Assembly: GCF_916618915.1 (NCBI RefSeq)
Contig: NZ_CAKAKE010000001.1
Coordinates: forward strand, 2,277,001-2,341,000
Direction: 5' to 3'
From: Stenotrophomonas sp. Marseille-Q4652
Lineage (GTDB): Bacteria; Pseudomonadota; Gammaproteobacteria; Xanthomonadales; Xanthomonadaceae
Length of the DNA: 64,000 bases
The notes under the pieces are model-generated. The model did not search any database and had not been told where the DNA came from. It saw only the letters and a program-made list of their open reading frames with translations. Each line of letters starts with the position of its first letter. The first letter of the stretch is position 1. The position numbers and the translations under genes are program-made. Below, piece by piece: positions 7,476 through 16,309 of the stretch.

Positions 7476-7981
7476 CCATGATCGAAGTGCGTGACGAGCG
7501 TGCGGATGACGCCGCGACGATCTCGGACGTCACCCGCGAGGCATTTGCCAGCGCACCGCACAGCAGCGGTACCGAGCCGGCGATCGTCGAGGCACTGCGC
7601 TCAGCGGGCCAGTTGACGGTATCGCTCGTCGCCGTGATCGACGGCGGCATCGTCGGCCATGTGGCGGTATCGCCGGTATCGATCAGTGACGGCACGGCCG
7701 GCTGGCATGGCCTGGGCCCGGTCTCGGTGCTGCCTGCGCACCAGCGGCAGGGCATCGGCGCAACACTGGTCCGCGAAGCCCTGCGGCGCCTGCAGGCACT
7801 GGGCGCACGCGGCTGCGTGGTGCTGGGTGAGCCCGGCTACTACGGCCGCTTCGGTTTCGTCGTCGTGCCGGGGCTGGTGCTGCCGGGCGTGCCGCCAGCC
7901 TACTTCCAGACGCTGTACTTCGGCGGCCCCTGTCCCCGGGGCGAAGTGCGCTACGCCGCGGCCTTCGACGCCGCCGGCTGA
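7472..7981 (+). CDS. GNAT family N-acetyltransferase (YhbS-like)
   Basis: 169 residues, ATGA-coupled to the preceding gene. It has the GNAT core: LGPVSVLPAHQRQGIGATLVREAL contains the acetyl-CoA-binding R/Q-x-x-G-x-G/A turn, followed by the GEPGYYGRFGF motif typical of the YhbS subgroup. It should transfer an acetyl group from acetyl-CoA to an unknown small molecule or protein. VOC, excalibur and GNAT form a tight three-gene run. Confidence 0.85.
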   Translation: MTMIEVRDERADDAATISDVTREAFASAPHSSGTEPAIVEALRSAGQLTVSLVAVIDGGIVGHVAVSPVSISDGTAGWHGLGPVSVLPAHQRQGIGATLVREALRRLQALGARGCVVLGEPGYYGRFGFVVVPGLVLPGVPPAYFQTLYFGGPCPRGEVRYAAAFDAAG

Positions 7982-7999
7982 CGCCACCCACCAGTGACA

Positions 8000-8019
8000 G
8001 CTCCATCAACCGATGGAGC
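8000..8019. terminator. Hairpin between convergent genes
   Basis: Stem GCTCCATC/GATGGAGC with a four-base loop, lying between the GNAT stop and the convergent vWA gene stop. Without a long T-run, it probably acts in both directions. Confidence 0.5.
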
Positions 8020-8033
8020 CGTCAGCCGGATGC

Positions 8034-9719
8034 TCACTCGTCAGTGGATGCAGCCGAATCCACCAGGCCCTGGGCCAGCCGCATAAGCTGCACGGCCTGT
8101 GCGCGTTCGCCGTTGGGATCGGTGCCGCGTGCGCCCTGCGCGGTGGCGATGACCTTGTCCCAGCTCCAGCCGGGCATGCGCTCGCCGCCCCGCAACTGGT
8201 CGGCAAAGCCGGCGATGGCGGCCGCCCAGCGCAGGGATTCGCCCGGCGACTTCCTTGCGTCACTGGCCAGCACCGGCCGGCTCAGCAGCTTGCTGGTGTC
8301 CTGCCCGGGCAGCTTGTAGCGCAGGCGCAGCTCGGCGATCTCGCCGGCCACGCTGGCTGGCACCTGCGGCTTGCTGCTGGCGTAGCGCCGCGCCGGCAGT
8401 TGTTCGGCACCGCTGCCGACCGGGGTGATCTCGTACAGCGCGGTGACCTCGTGGCCGACGCCGATGTCACCGGCATCGACCTTGTCGTTGGCGAAGTCCT
8501 GGTTGGCCAGCACGCGGTTCTCGTAGCCGATCAGGCGGTACTCGCTGACCTGGGCCGGGTTGAATTTGACCTGGATCTTCACGTCGTTGGCGATGGTGTG
8601 CAGCGTGCCGCCCATCTGCTCGACCAGCACCTTGCGCGCCTGGCTGAGGCTGTCGATGTAGGCGTGGTTGCCGTTGCCGATATTGGCCAGCTTCTCGGCC
8701 AGCGCATCGTTGTAGTTGCCACGGCCAAAGCCGAGCGTGGTCAGGGCAATGCCGCTGGCGCGCTGGTCGGCGACCAGGGTTTCCAGTGCGGCCTGGTCGA
8801 CGGTGCCGACGTTGAAGTCGCCATCCGTGGCCAGGATCACGCGGTTGGCGCCGTTGCGGATGAAGGACTGTTTGGCCAGCGCATAGGCGAGCTGGATGCC
8901 GGCGCCGCCGTTGGTGCTGCCACCGGCCTCGAGCTTCTCCAGCGCAGCGAGGATGGCCGCGTGCCGGTCGCCCGGCGTGGGAGCCAGCACCTCGCCCGCA
9001 CTTCCCGCGTAGGCAACGATGGCGACGCGGTCACGCGCGCGCAACTGCGGCACCAGCTGGGCGAAGGCTTTCTTCAGCAGCGGCAGCTTGTCGGGCGAAT
9101 ACATCGAGCCGGATGTGTCGACCAGGAACACCAGGTTCATCGGCGGCAATGCATCGCGCGGCAGCTCGTAACCCTTGATGCCGATCATGAGCAGTTGCCG
9201 GCGCGCATCCCACGGCGCCGGCGCCAGCTCGGTGTGGAACGCGAACGGCACCTTGCGGCTGGCTGGCGCCGGGTGGCCGTAGCGGAAGCTGTTGATGAAC
9301 TCCTCGGTGCGCACCGCATCGCGTGGCGGACGCTTGCCCGCCTCCAGCAGCTTGCGCACGTTGCTCCAGCTGCCGGTGTCCACGTCCACCGAGAACGTGG
9401 AGACCGGCTCGTCGGCCGTGGCCTTGACCGGGTTGTCGTCCGGGCGCTGGTACTTTTCGCGATCCACTGCAGCCGGCTGCATCCACCCCGGCGGTGGCGG
9501 CGGAAGCAGAGATGGGCGCGGGCCGGGTGCAACGCGGGCCATCGCGGCTGCTTCGTACGCATGGCGTGCCTGCGGAGGTGCCGGCGGACTGGGCGGTGTG
9601 ACGATTTCGGAGGGACGCGTCTCCGGCATGTCGACGCTCGGTCCGGCGACGGGCTGCGCGGCGCAGCCGGCCAGGGCGATCAATACGGCGGTAGTGAGTA
9701 CGACGCGATTCGTGTACAT
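8034..9719 (-). CDS. von Willebrand factor type A lipoprotein (YfbK-like)
   Basis: 561 residues from ATG 9719 (MYTNRVVL), with AGGGGA upstream; GTG at 9725 is an alternative. The lipoprotein signal has lipobox LAGC. A Pro-rich linker is followed by a YfbK N-terminal domain (EPVSTFSVDVDTGSWSNVRK), a vWA domain whose MIDAS motif is DTSGSM, with later TNGGAG and TDGDFN, and a C-terminal DUF3520 region. Metal-dependent protein binding at the cell envelope is expected for this family; the partner is unknown. It stands alone between convergent and divergent neighbours. Confidence 0.85.
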   Translation of the reverse strand: MYTNRVVLTTAVLIALAGCAAQPVAGPSVDMPETRPSEIVTPPSPPAPPQARHAYEAAAMARVAPGPRPSLLPPPPPGWMQPAAVDREKYQRPDDNPVKATADEPVSTFSVDVDTGSWSNVRKLLEAGKRPPRDAVRTEEFINSFRYGHPAPASRKVPFAFHTELAPAPWDARRQLLMIGIKGYELPRDALPPMNLVFLVDTSGSMYSPDKLPLLKKAFAQLVPQLRARDRVAIVAYAGSAGEVLAPTPGDRHAAILAALEKLEAGGSTNGGAGIQLAYALAKQSFIRNGANRVILATDGDFNVGTVDQAALETLVADQRASGIALTTLGFGRGNYNDALAEKLANIGNGNHAYIDSLSQARKVLVEQMGGTLHTIANDVKIQVKFNPAQVSEYRLIGYENRVLANQDFANDKVDAGDIGVGHEVTALYEITPVGSGAEQLPARRYASSKPQVPASVAGEIAELRLRYKLPGQDTSKLLSRPVLASDARKSPGESLRWAAAIAGFADQLRGGERMPGWSWDKVIATAQGARGTDPNGERAQAVQLMRLAQGLVDSAASTDE

Positions 9720-9802
9720 CGGCACTTCCCCTGTGGCGGAAGTGCCGACACTACCTGCGCACGGCCGGTGGCAACAGCACCGGCCGGGTGCGGGTTCAGC
9801 GA

Positions 9803-11155
9803 TCAGGCAGCCAGCGCGTCCAGCGAGGCCTGCTCGATGCCGGCGTACAGCGCAAAGCCATCGGCCACTGGCGCGCCGAGTGCCTGTTCGAACGCACGCT
9901 GGTTGGCCTGTGCGGCGTAGGCACGCTGCTCGGCCCCGCCGAGGTTGGACTGGAAGATGCCCGCCGCGCTGACCGGCAGGAAGTCCTCGTAGACGATCGG
10001 GCTGGCGCTGGCCAGGCCACGCTCGACCAGGACTTCGGCCGGCAGCTGGCGCTGGTCGGCCGGCAGCGCGCGACCAGCCTCGGTCAACTCGTAGCGGTAG
10101 TAGCCCAGCCCTTCGCGGCGCAGCGTGTCGTGGTCGTCCGGGAACGCGGCAAACGCGGCCTGCAGGCGCTGCATGTAGTCACCACCGGCGCTGCCCTCGG
10201 CGGCACGGGCCTGGGCCAGCAGCGTGTCGTACAGCGCACGGCCCTTGGGCGTCAGCGCAAGGCCGCGCTGCTCGATCTCGCCAAAGCGCGCGGTGTGGGT
10301 GCCGGCGGCGCTGTCGTCGCCATCGGGGAAGTGCACGTTCTCTTCCAGCGCCTTGAAGCTGGTCTGGCGCAGCAGGATCGGGCAGTGGCGGCGCGGCGGG
10401 CCTTCGATCACCGCCTTGGCGTCGATGCCGCGGCGCTGCATCTCGTCCTGCGCCGCATCGATGTCCAGCGTGCGCGGGGTGAGGTGGTTGATGTGCGGGC
10501 CGCGGAAGCTGACCACGTCGGCAACCAGGCGGTGCGCGTCATGCAGGGCGCGGTAGGTCGGCAGCGACACCGTGGCCTGGTTGTGCCAGCGGAAGGTCTC
10601 CAGCACCTCGACCACGAAACGCCACGCATCCTCCTCGCCCAGTCCGCCGTCGCGTTCGCACTGCTCGATCAATGCCAGCGCGCCCGGGGTGAAGATCTGG
10701 CGACGCGCGAGGATGGCCGCGGCCTGTTCGCGCAGCGCGGCATCCTCGATCAGCTCCAGCCGCAGCAGCGAGCAGAACACGCGGAACGGATTGCGGTTCA
10801 GCGCGTCGGCATCGAGCGGGCGGAACGCGGTGGAATGCACCGGCACGCCGGCCACCGACAGGTCGTAATAGCCGACCGGATGCATGCCCATCACCGCGAA
10901 CACGCGGCGCAGCGTGGCCAGTTCCTGCGCGGTGCCGACGCGGATCGCGCCGTGGCGCTCGACGTCCAGCCGCTCGCGCTCGCCGCTGCGCGCCATCTGC
11001 GCGGCCAGATCGGGATCGGCGGCAAGGACCTGTTCGTTGATCGCCCCCACCAGCTCCACCAGCGTGCCGTACAGCGGCACTTCGGTGCGGTACATGTGCG
11101 ACATGGCCTGCGAGAACAGGCTGCGGATGTGGTCGGGCGATACGTGGTCGGTCAT
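9803..11155 (-). CDS. hglS: 2-oxoadipate dioxygenase/decarboxylase (DUF1338, YdcJ/HglS family)
   Basis: 450 residues from ATG 11155 (MTDHVSPDHIRSLFSQAMS). The protein matches the DUF1338 family over its full length, including VHSTAFRPLD with its conserved histidine, GPHINHLTPRTLDID, and FKALEENVHFPDG. Characterised HglS converts 2-oxoadipate to D-2-hydroxyglutarate, releasing CO2, in lysine catabolism through D-lysine and 2-aminoadipate. No other lysine-degradation gene is nearby, so the pathway role rests on family knowledge. No strong ribosome-binding site precedes the ATG. Confidence 0.85.
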   Translation of the reverse strand: MTDHVSPDHIRSLFSQAMSHMYRTEVPLYGTLVELVGAINEQVLAADPDLAAQMARSGERERLDVERHGAIRVGTAQELATLRRVFAVMGMHPVGYYDLSVAGVPVHSTAFRPLDADALNRNPFRVFCSLLRLELIEDAALREQAAAILARRQIFTPGALALIEQCERDGGLGEEDAWRFVVEVLETFRWHNQATVSLPTYRALHDAHRLVADVVSFRGPHINHLTPRTLDIDAAQDEMQRRGIDAKAVIEGPPRRHCPILLRQTSFKALEENVHFPDGDDSAAGTHTARFGEIEQRGLALTPKGRALYDTLLAQARAAEGSAGGDYMQRLQAAFAAFPDDHDTLRREGLGYYRYELTEAGRALPADQRQLPAEVLVERGLASASPIVYEDFLPVSAAGIFQSNLGGAEQRAYAAQANQRAFEQALGAPVADGFALYAGIEQASLDALAA

Positions 11156-11243
11156 CGTTCGAAGGAGCAACGCCGGAAGCCGTCCGGCACTGCCTCATTC
11201 TCGCCTGCCGGCCCTGCCCACGGCTATCTGCAGGGCAACAAGG

Positions 11244-11804
11244 TCAGCGTGCGTCGCGTTCTTCGGCCCGCATCTGGCGACGCTGTTCGCGGTCGCCAAG
11301 CTGGCTGCGCAGCAGGGCGTCCAGTTCGATCGGCCGCTCCCAGTGGTCGAAGCTGGCGACGATGGCATGGCGCAACGCGCGCCACTGCGTGTTCTGCGGC
11401 TTCTCCGGCAGGCTGGCCAGCACGTCGGCCCAGCTGCCCTGCGGCAGGCGGCTGCGTGCGCGCACCAGCTCGCGGCATCCCAGGCCGCTGACCTTGCCCC
11501 AGACGCAGGCGAAGTAGATGTCCCCCGCCGGCCACTGCTGCTCGTTGAGCAGGGCCGCGGCATAGGCACGACGCGCGCCGCCGTAGCGCATCAGCTCATC
11601 GAGGAAGGCATCGGGATACCGCTCGGCATAGCGGTTGATGTCGGCCAGCTGGCGGTCCACCCAGGCATCGCCGGTGGCCGGCGCGTAGACCGCTTCGGCC
11701 AGCGGCGCTTCAGGCGCGGCCGCGTCCTGCGCCAGCGCGCTGGGCGCGGCGCCGGACAGCAGGCAGGCGAGCAGCAGGCCAGCGATGGGCAGGTGCGATG
11801 ACAT
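11244..11804 (-). CDS. Secreted protein of unknown function
   Basis: 186 residues with a clear signal peptide (MSSHLPIAGLLLACLLSGAA, cut near ALAQD). The mature part is helical and charged, with two cysteines (FACVWGK and GLGCREL) that could form a disulfide, then an Arg-rich C terminus. No family recognised. It follows the HAD gene on the same strand by 31 bp and may share its transcript. Confidence 0.6.
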   Translation of the reverse strand: MSSHLPIAGLLLACLLSGAAPSALAQDAAAPEAPLAEAVYAPATGDAWVDRQLADINRYAERYPDAFLDELMRYGGARRAYAAALLNEQQWPAGDIYFACVWGKVSGLGCRELVRARSRLPQGSWADVLASLPEKPQNTQWRALRHAIVASFDHWERPIELDALLRSQLGDREQRRQMRAEERDAR

Positions 11805-11835
11805 GGGCCGATTCTGCCGCAGCCCTGCCCGGGTG

Positions 11836-12585
11836 TCAGGCACCGTGGGCGCTCCGCGCCAGCGCATCGAGCTCGCGCACAGCATGTGGCCAGCCGGCCG
11901 CGGTCGGCACCTCGCGCAGGCGCGGTTCGCCGGCGGCCACGTCATGCTCGGCCTCGTGTGCCCAAGTGACCTCGTACGGGGTGTGGATCCCCCATCCACC
12001 CAGCGCGATGACCGGCTCCACGTCCGAACGCAGCGAGTTGCCGACCATCACGAAGCGTTCGGCCGGCAGGTCGAACTCGGCCAGCACCCGCGCATAGGTG
12101 GCCGCATCCTTCTCGGAGACGACCTCGATGCGCGGAAACAGGTCCTGCAGGCCGGACAGCGCGATCTTCTGTTCCTGGTGGAACAGGTCGCCCTTGGTGA
12201 TCAGCACGACCCCGAAGTCGCGGGCAATCTCCGCCACCGCCTCGCGTACGCCGGCAATCAACTCGACCGGGTGCTGCAGCGTGACGCGGCCGATCTCCAG
12301 CACCTGCTGCAGATGGCGGGCACTGATGCGTGCGTCGGTCAGTTCGATCGCCGCCTCGATCATCGACAGGGTCATGCCCTTTACGCCGTAGCCGAACACG
12401 GCGAGGTTGCGTCGCTCCACCGCCAGCAGGTGGCCGAGGGTGCCGGCGTCGCCCAGGTCCAGGTAATGGCCGAGGATCTGCTCGAACTGCTGCTCGGCGG
12501 CGCGGTAGTAGTCCTCGCTGCGCCAGAGCGTGTCATCGCCATCGAAGCCGACCAGGCCGATGGCGTGGGAAGAAAGGGTTTTCAT
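11836..12585 (-). CDS. HAD-superfamily hydrolase
   Basis: 249 residues from ATG 12585. Motif I is GFDGDDTLW, supplying the nucleophilic and acid/base aspartates. Motif II is VVLITKGD, motif III lies around EVVSEKDA, and motif IV is VMVGNSLRSDVEP. The helical cap inserted after motif I (about residues 25-110) makes it a subclass I phosphatase. The substrate is unknown; the spacing resembles YjjG/phosphoglycolate-phosphatase-like enzymes. Cytoplasmic. Confidence 0.8.
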   Translation of the reverse strand: MKTLSSHAIGLVGFDGDDTLWRSEDYYRAAEQQFEQILGHYLDLGDAGTLGHLLAVERRNLAVFGYGVKGMTLSMIEAAIELTDARISARHLQQVLEIGRVTLQHPVELIAGVREAVAEIARDFGVVLITKGDLFHQEQKIALSGLQDLFPRIEVVSEKDAATYARVLAEFDLPAERFVMVGNSLRSDVEPVIALGGWGIHTPYEVTWAHEAEHDVAAGEPRLREVPTAAGWPHAVRELDALARSAHGA

Positions 12586-12620
12586 CGGGCGAGGATAACA
12601 ACCGTGGCCTGTGCCACACA

Positions 12621-12650
12621 TGGAAGGGGCGGCTTGCGCCGCCCCTTCCA
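12621..12650 (-). terminator. Perfect 13-bp hairpin
   Basis: Arms 12621-12633 and 12638-12650 with TTGC loop, between the EF-hand stop and the HAD start. It should end the EF-hand transcript, though no U-run follows. Confidence 0.65.
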
Positions 12651-12674
12651 TCACCGGTCAACAACCCCCGAAGG

Positions 12675-13010
12675 TCAGTTGCCGCTGGCCTGCTTCTGGA
12701 CGAAGGCCTTGTACTCATCCGGCGTCAGCTGGCCATCGGAATCGGCATCGGCCTGGTCGAACACCTGGGCCAGGCCCGGGTTGACCTGCGCCTCGCTGCG
12801 GCTGATCGAGCCGTTGCCATCGGTATCGACGCTGGCCCAGGTCTGGCCGCCGCCGTTGGACTGCGCCTGTGTCTGTGCCTGTGCCGCGGCAGCGCCTGCA
12901 TCGGTGGTGGCGTCCTGGCCGGCGCTCTGGGCAAAGGCCGGAAAGCCCAGCGCCGCGCTGGCGCTCACGATCAGGGCGAGCAGGGAATTGCGGTTACGAA
13001 GATTCTTCAT
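12675..13010 (-). CDS. Exported EF-hand calcium-binding protein
   Basis: 111 residues from ATG 13010, with GAGG before the start. A signal peptide runs to FPAFAQ. An Ala/Gln-rich linker precedes two EF-hand loops: DTDGNGSISRSE and DADSDGQLTPDE, each with the 1-3-5-12 acidic or amide ligands of a canonical loop. It probably binds calcium in the periplasm. Small exported EF-hand proteins are common in Xanthomonadaceae; a partner is not evident. Confidence 0.85.
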   Translation of the reverse strand: MKNLRNRNSLLALIVSASAALGFPAFAQSAGQDATTDAGAAAAQAQTQAQSNGGGQTWASVDTDGNGSISRSEAQVNPGLAQVFDQADADSDGQLTPDEYKAFVQKQASGN

Positions 13011-13224
13011 GGAATACCTCTCTGACGTGGGTGGAAACGCACGGTGTCTCCGCACGGGGCCCACCTTGCCGCTGGAGGCCTGAATCGTTGTTGCCGGGGA
13101 ATCAGCGGATTACAGGCATTTAACCTGCTCGCAGGCGAGAGGGTCTAGCGCAGTGATTAGCGCGGCGTCAGTGCTTGGTAAGCCGCCCATTCAATGGGCC
13201 GTGAAAGCGTGACCCGTGACCGGA

Positions 13225-13605
13225 TCAGGCGGCCGGCTTGCCGCTTCCGTCTTCCGGCCGGTGGCTGAACAGCCAGTACGCGAGCGCTACACCGGCCAGC
13301 GCGCCGGAGACTTCCAGCACCACGCGGGTACCCAGTTCGTTGGGATCGTGGATGGTGGCCAGGAACAGCCGCGCGTACAGGGGCGACTCCAGCCGCATCA
13401 TCCCCATGTAGAACAGCTTCCAGATATCGATGCCCGCGCCGATCACCACGGCGATCACGCACGACCAGCCCAGAGCGTGGCCGATCGACCAGCGCAGCCA
13501 GCCGCACAGCTTGTGCCACAGCAAGTACACCGCGAACCCGACCAGCAGGGCGATCAATCCGGCTTCCAGCGAGCCCAGCAGTCCAAAGTGCAGCGGCAGG
13601 TTCAT
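13225..13605 (-). CDS. Inner-membrane protein, unknown function
   Basis: 126 residues from ATG 13605 (MNLPLHFGLL). Three hydrophobic segments are visible (about residues 9-30, 42-64 and 93-115), separated by a loop with LRWSIGH and a longer hydrophilic loop, then a basic tail. No family recognised. It lies 47 bp downstream of the CPXCG gene on the same strand. Confidence 0.55.
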   Translation of the reverse strand: MNLPLHFGLLGSLEAGLIALLVGFAVYLLWHKLCGWLRWSIGHALGWSCVIAVVIGAGIDIWKLFYMGMMRLESPLYARLFLATIHDPNELGTRVVLEVSGALAGVALAYWLFSHRPEDGSGKPAA

Positions 13606-13652
13606 CGTGCGTGTATCGAAACGAGGGAAGCGCACAGTCTAGCGGCTGCGCG

Positions 13653-13844
13653 CTACGCCTCGTCGCCCGAGGTCACGTGCAGCCGCACCTCGCCGTCGTC
13701 GTCGACCTGCACGAACACCTGCATCGGCCGGCAGCAGACCTGGCAGTCCTCGATGTACTGCTGGTCGTCGATGGAGGGATCGACCACCAGGTCGGTAGGC
13801 TCGCCGCAGTACGGGCAGTGCACGGTCAGCAGCTGGGTATCCAT
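13653..13844 (-). CDS. CPXCG-motif cysteine-rich protein
   Basis: 63 residues, with a strong AGAAGGAG site before the ATG. The motifs CPYCGEPTD and CQVCCRPM form two CxxC knuckles, a rubredoxin/zinc-ribbon-like metal site, followed by VFVQVDDDGEVRL. This is the full family length. A zinc-binding role is expected; the biological function of the family is unknown. Confidence 0.85.
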   Translation of the reverse strand: MDTQLLTVHCPYCGEPTDLVVDPSIDDQQYIEDCQVCCRPMQVFVQVDDDGEVRLHVTSGDEA

Positions 13845-13896
13845 GTGATCGCTCCTTCTGGACACCCACCCTGCACCGGCCGTGCTTCGCCCCGCG

Positions 13897-14625
13897 TCAA
13901 CGCACCGGGAAGCCGTAGGCGGTGGTCGGGTCCGGCTCCGGGCGGAAGGTGAAGTGCCACCACTCCTTGGGATAGTTGGCAAAGCCACGCCTGGCCATCG
14001 CATCGAGCAGCTGCTTGCGGTTTGCACGCTGGGCATCGGTCAGCCCGGGTGTGTGGGTATGCGCGATCGGATCGAAGAAGTCGAACGGCGTGCCCATGTC
14101 CAGCGGCTCGCAGCGACCGCTGCGGCAGTCCAGCAGGCCAAGGTCGACGGTGGCACCGCGGCTGTGGCCGGAGGTGGAGGCGATGTAGCCCTCGTCGATG
14201 AGCGTGTCCTTGGCGACGTTGGGATAGTGGCGCTGCCTCGCCTGCGGATCGTCCGGCTGGCCGACCCAGTCGACGAACGAATGCACGGCCGGCACCGGGC
14301 GGTAGCAGTCGTAGACCTGCAGTGAGTAGCCACCGGCGCGCAGGTCGTGCTGGACCCTGGCCAGCGCCTCGGCCACCGGCTGCAGCAGGTAGCAGGCGGC
14401 GGCCTCGTAGCCGGGAACGACGTTGCCGGTGAAGTTGTCGCGGCCGGCGTAGCGGATGTCCATGGCGATATCCGGCGCCAGCGTGCGGATCTCCACCATG
14501 CCGGCCTGCGCGGCATCGATGGCCGTGGACACCTTCACTTCATCGGCGGCGGCACTGGCGCAAGCCAGCAGTGCGGCAGCCAGCAGGCTGCAACGGAGGG
14601 TGGCACCAGGGCGGATGCGAAGCAT
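13897..14625 (-). CDS. ddpX: VanX/DdpX-type D-alanyl-D-alanine dipeptidase
   Basis: 242 residues, with GAGG before ATG 14625. A signal peptide (LLAAALLACASAAA) marks it as exported. M15D metallopeptidase residues are present: SGHSRGATVDL supplies the zinc His and Asp of the SxHxxGxAxD motif, and KEWWHF gives the catalytic Glu and third zinc His. The enzyme hydrolyses D-Ala-D-Ala, and here probably acts in the periplasm on peptidoglycan-derived dipeptide. It follows the serine hydrolase gene by 23 bp, so the two are probably co-transcribed. A role in glycopeptide resistance is unlikely in a Gram-negative. Confidence 0.85.
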   Translation of the reverse strand: MLRIRPGATLRCSLLAAALLACASAAADEVKVSTAIDAAQAGMVEIRTLAPDIAMDIRYAGRDNFTGNVVPGYEAAACYLLQPVAEALARVQHDLRAGGYSLQVYDCYRPVPAVHSFVDWVGQPDDPQARQRHYPNVAKDTLIDEGYIASTSGHSRGATVDLGLLDCRSGRCEPLDMGTPFDFFDPIAHTHTPGLTDAQRANRKQLLDAMARRGFANYPKEWWHFTFRPEPDPTTAYGFPVR

Positions 14626-14648
14626 GGCAACCTCGGTTGTCTGTCGTC

Positions 14649-16247
14649 TCAGGGGTGGGCACCGGACGCGGGACACGCGCCGGTGCGGACGAAATGCAGG
14701 TCCTGGTAGTCGTAGCTGAAATCGATGTCCGGGTCGATGGCGCGCATCTGCATGACCCTTTTCCCGTCCTCATGCGAGAACTGCAGCCATGCCTCGGCGT
14801 CCTCGCCCAGCCGCTCCCACTGCACCAGCCAGCGCGACTCCAGGCGCATGACCTGGCCATCGAGCCGCGGCGACTTGCGCGATACCCAGCGCACCATGCC
14901 TTCCTGCGGGCACAGCGTGACCTCACCGAACCACGGATCGCGGTACACGCCGGCCCACTGCGACAGCCCGGCCGGGGTTGCCGGCTGGCGTGCGGTGGTA
15001 TCCGTGGCAACCCGGCCGGCACTCTGCGAGGCCTCGCGGTCGGCCTGCAGCCGGTCGCCGTAATCGCCGACGCTGAAGCGCACCTGCGGCTGCGTCCAGC
15101 GCTGGAGCAGCACCTGCATCAGCGCGATGCGGGCGTCCTCGGCCTCGCCGTTGATCAGGATCACCACGCCGTTCCTCCGGTCCGGCAGCAGGGCCAGCGA
15201 GGAGTACATGCCCGACAGCGTGCCGGTGTGGGCAACCTTCCACTGGCCCTCCATGTCCGAGATCCGCCAGCCATAGCCATAACCCAGGAAGTGCGTGCCC
15301 TCCCATTGGCGCATGCGCTCGCTGATTGGCATTGGCATGTGCGCGGTCCACAGCGCGCGGCGCTGCGTGGTGTCCAGCCAGCCGGGCACGAGCTCCGGAT
15401 CGAGCAGCACCTGGCTCCAGCGCAGCATGTCCGTAAGCGAGCAGCGCACGCCGCCGGCGGCCATCGACGGGAAATCGGCCTCCCAGTCGCCATCGCGACC
15501 GCCGACCACGTTGCGGCCCTCGCGGCGCACGTGCGGCTGGGCGACGTTGCCGGTCCTGGCCGGCGACCAGTCACCGGCCCGGCAGCCCTCTAGGCCCAGC
15601 GGCGCGAACACTTCCTCGCGCAGCAACTGGTTGTACGGCTTGCCCCCGGCCGCGGCGGCGACCTCGCCGGCCACCACGTACAGCAGGTTGTCGTAGGCAT
15701 AGCCGGCGCGGAAGCTGGTCACCGGCTTGAGGTGGGCCAGGCCGGCGATGATGTCGGCGCGGCTGAAATCATTGGGTTCTGGCCACAGCATCAGGTCACC
15801 GGCGCCGAGGCCGAGGCCGGAGTTGTGCAGCAGCAGGTCGCGCACCTGGATCTGCTGCGTGACCCATGGGTCGTGCATGCGGAACTGCGGCAGGTGCCTG
15901 ATCACCGGGTCATCCCAGCGCAGCTTGCCGGCCTGCACCAGCCGCGCCAGCAGCGCACCGGTCATCGCCTTGGTGTTGGAGGCGATCTTGAACAGGCTGT
16001 CGGCATCGACCGCCGCGGGTTCGTCGACGGCCAGCCGGCCACGCGTGGCCACGTGGATCACCTCCCCGCCCTCGATTACGCCGACGGCAATGCCGGGCAG
16101 GTCATAGCGCGCGACCGTCTCGTCGACCAGACGGTCGATCTGGGCCTGCGCACTCGCATCGGCCTCGACGCAGGCCACCGCCAGCGGCGGTGCCAGCAGC
16201 AGCGCGCCGGCCAGCAGCCAGCGCGGCAGGATCTTGCGTTGTTGCAT
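14649..16247 (-). CDS. Exported serine hydrolase of the beta-lactamase / penicillin-binding fold
   Basis: 532 residues, with GGAGGGA before ATG 16247. The signal peptide ends near LAVAC. Catalytic motifs of the class C beta-lactamase/esterase superfamily: S90-N-T-K93, Y185-x-N187 and a late HTGTLSG. A C-terminal domain of about 150 residues follows the catalytic unit, as in D-amino-acid peptidases and related family S12 enzymes. Linkage to the D-Ala-D-Ala dipeptidase suggests action on D-Ala-containing peptides; a true beta-lactamase or an esterase are alternatives. Confidence 0.8.
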   Translation of the reverse strand: MQQRKILPRWLLAGALLLAPPLAVACVEADASAQAQIDRLVDETVARYDLPGIAVGVIEGGEVIHVATRGRLAVDEPAAVDADSLFKIASNTKAMTGALLARLVQAGKLRWDDPVIRHLPQFRMHDPWVTQQIQVRDLLLHNSGLGLGAGDLMLWPEPNDFSRADIIAGLAHLKPVTSFRAGYAYDNLLYVVAGEVAAAAGGKPYNQLLREEVFAPLGLEGCRAGDWSPARTGNVAQPHVRREGRNVVGGRDGDWEADFPSMAAGGVRCSLTDMLRWSQVLLDPELVPGWLDTTQRRALWTAHMPMPISERMRQWEGTHFLGYGYGWRISDMEGQWKVAHTGTLSGMYSSLALLPDRRNGVVILINGEAEDARIALMQVLLQRWTQPQVRFSVGDYGDRLQADREASQSAGRVATDTTARQPATPAGLSQWAGVYRDPWFGEVTLCPQEGMVRWVSRKSPRLDGQVMRLESRWLVQWERLGEDAEAWLQFSHEDGKRVMQMRAIDPDIDFSYDYQDLHFVRTGACPASGAHP

Positions 16248-16268
16248 CTTTCGTCCCTCCAAACGGCA

Positions 16269-16291
16269 AACGGCCCGCATTGCGGGCCGTT
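16269..16291 (-). terminator. Hairpin after the TonB receptor gene
   Basis: A 10-bp stem AACGGCCCGC/GCGGGCCGTT with a three-base loop, 19 bases past the receptor stop. It separates the receptor from the downstream hydrolase-dipeptidase pair, at least partly. Confidence 0.6.
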
Positions 16292-16309
16292 GCCTTCCCA
16301 CTCACTGGA

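Noticed and set aside
8013..9920. 635-codon plus-strand frame opposite the vWA lipoprotein gene
   Set aside because: Antisense shadow: no domains, residue bias typical of reverse-strand GC-rich DNA, while the minus strand encodes an intact lipoprotein with MIDAS motif.
13185..13199. Palindrome GCCCATT-C-AATGGGC after the 126-residue membrane protein gene as terminator
   Set aside because: Loop is a single base, stem short and no T-run; may be chance or a weak structure.
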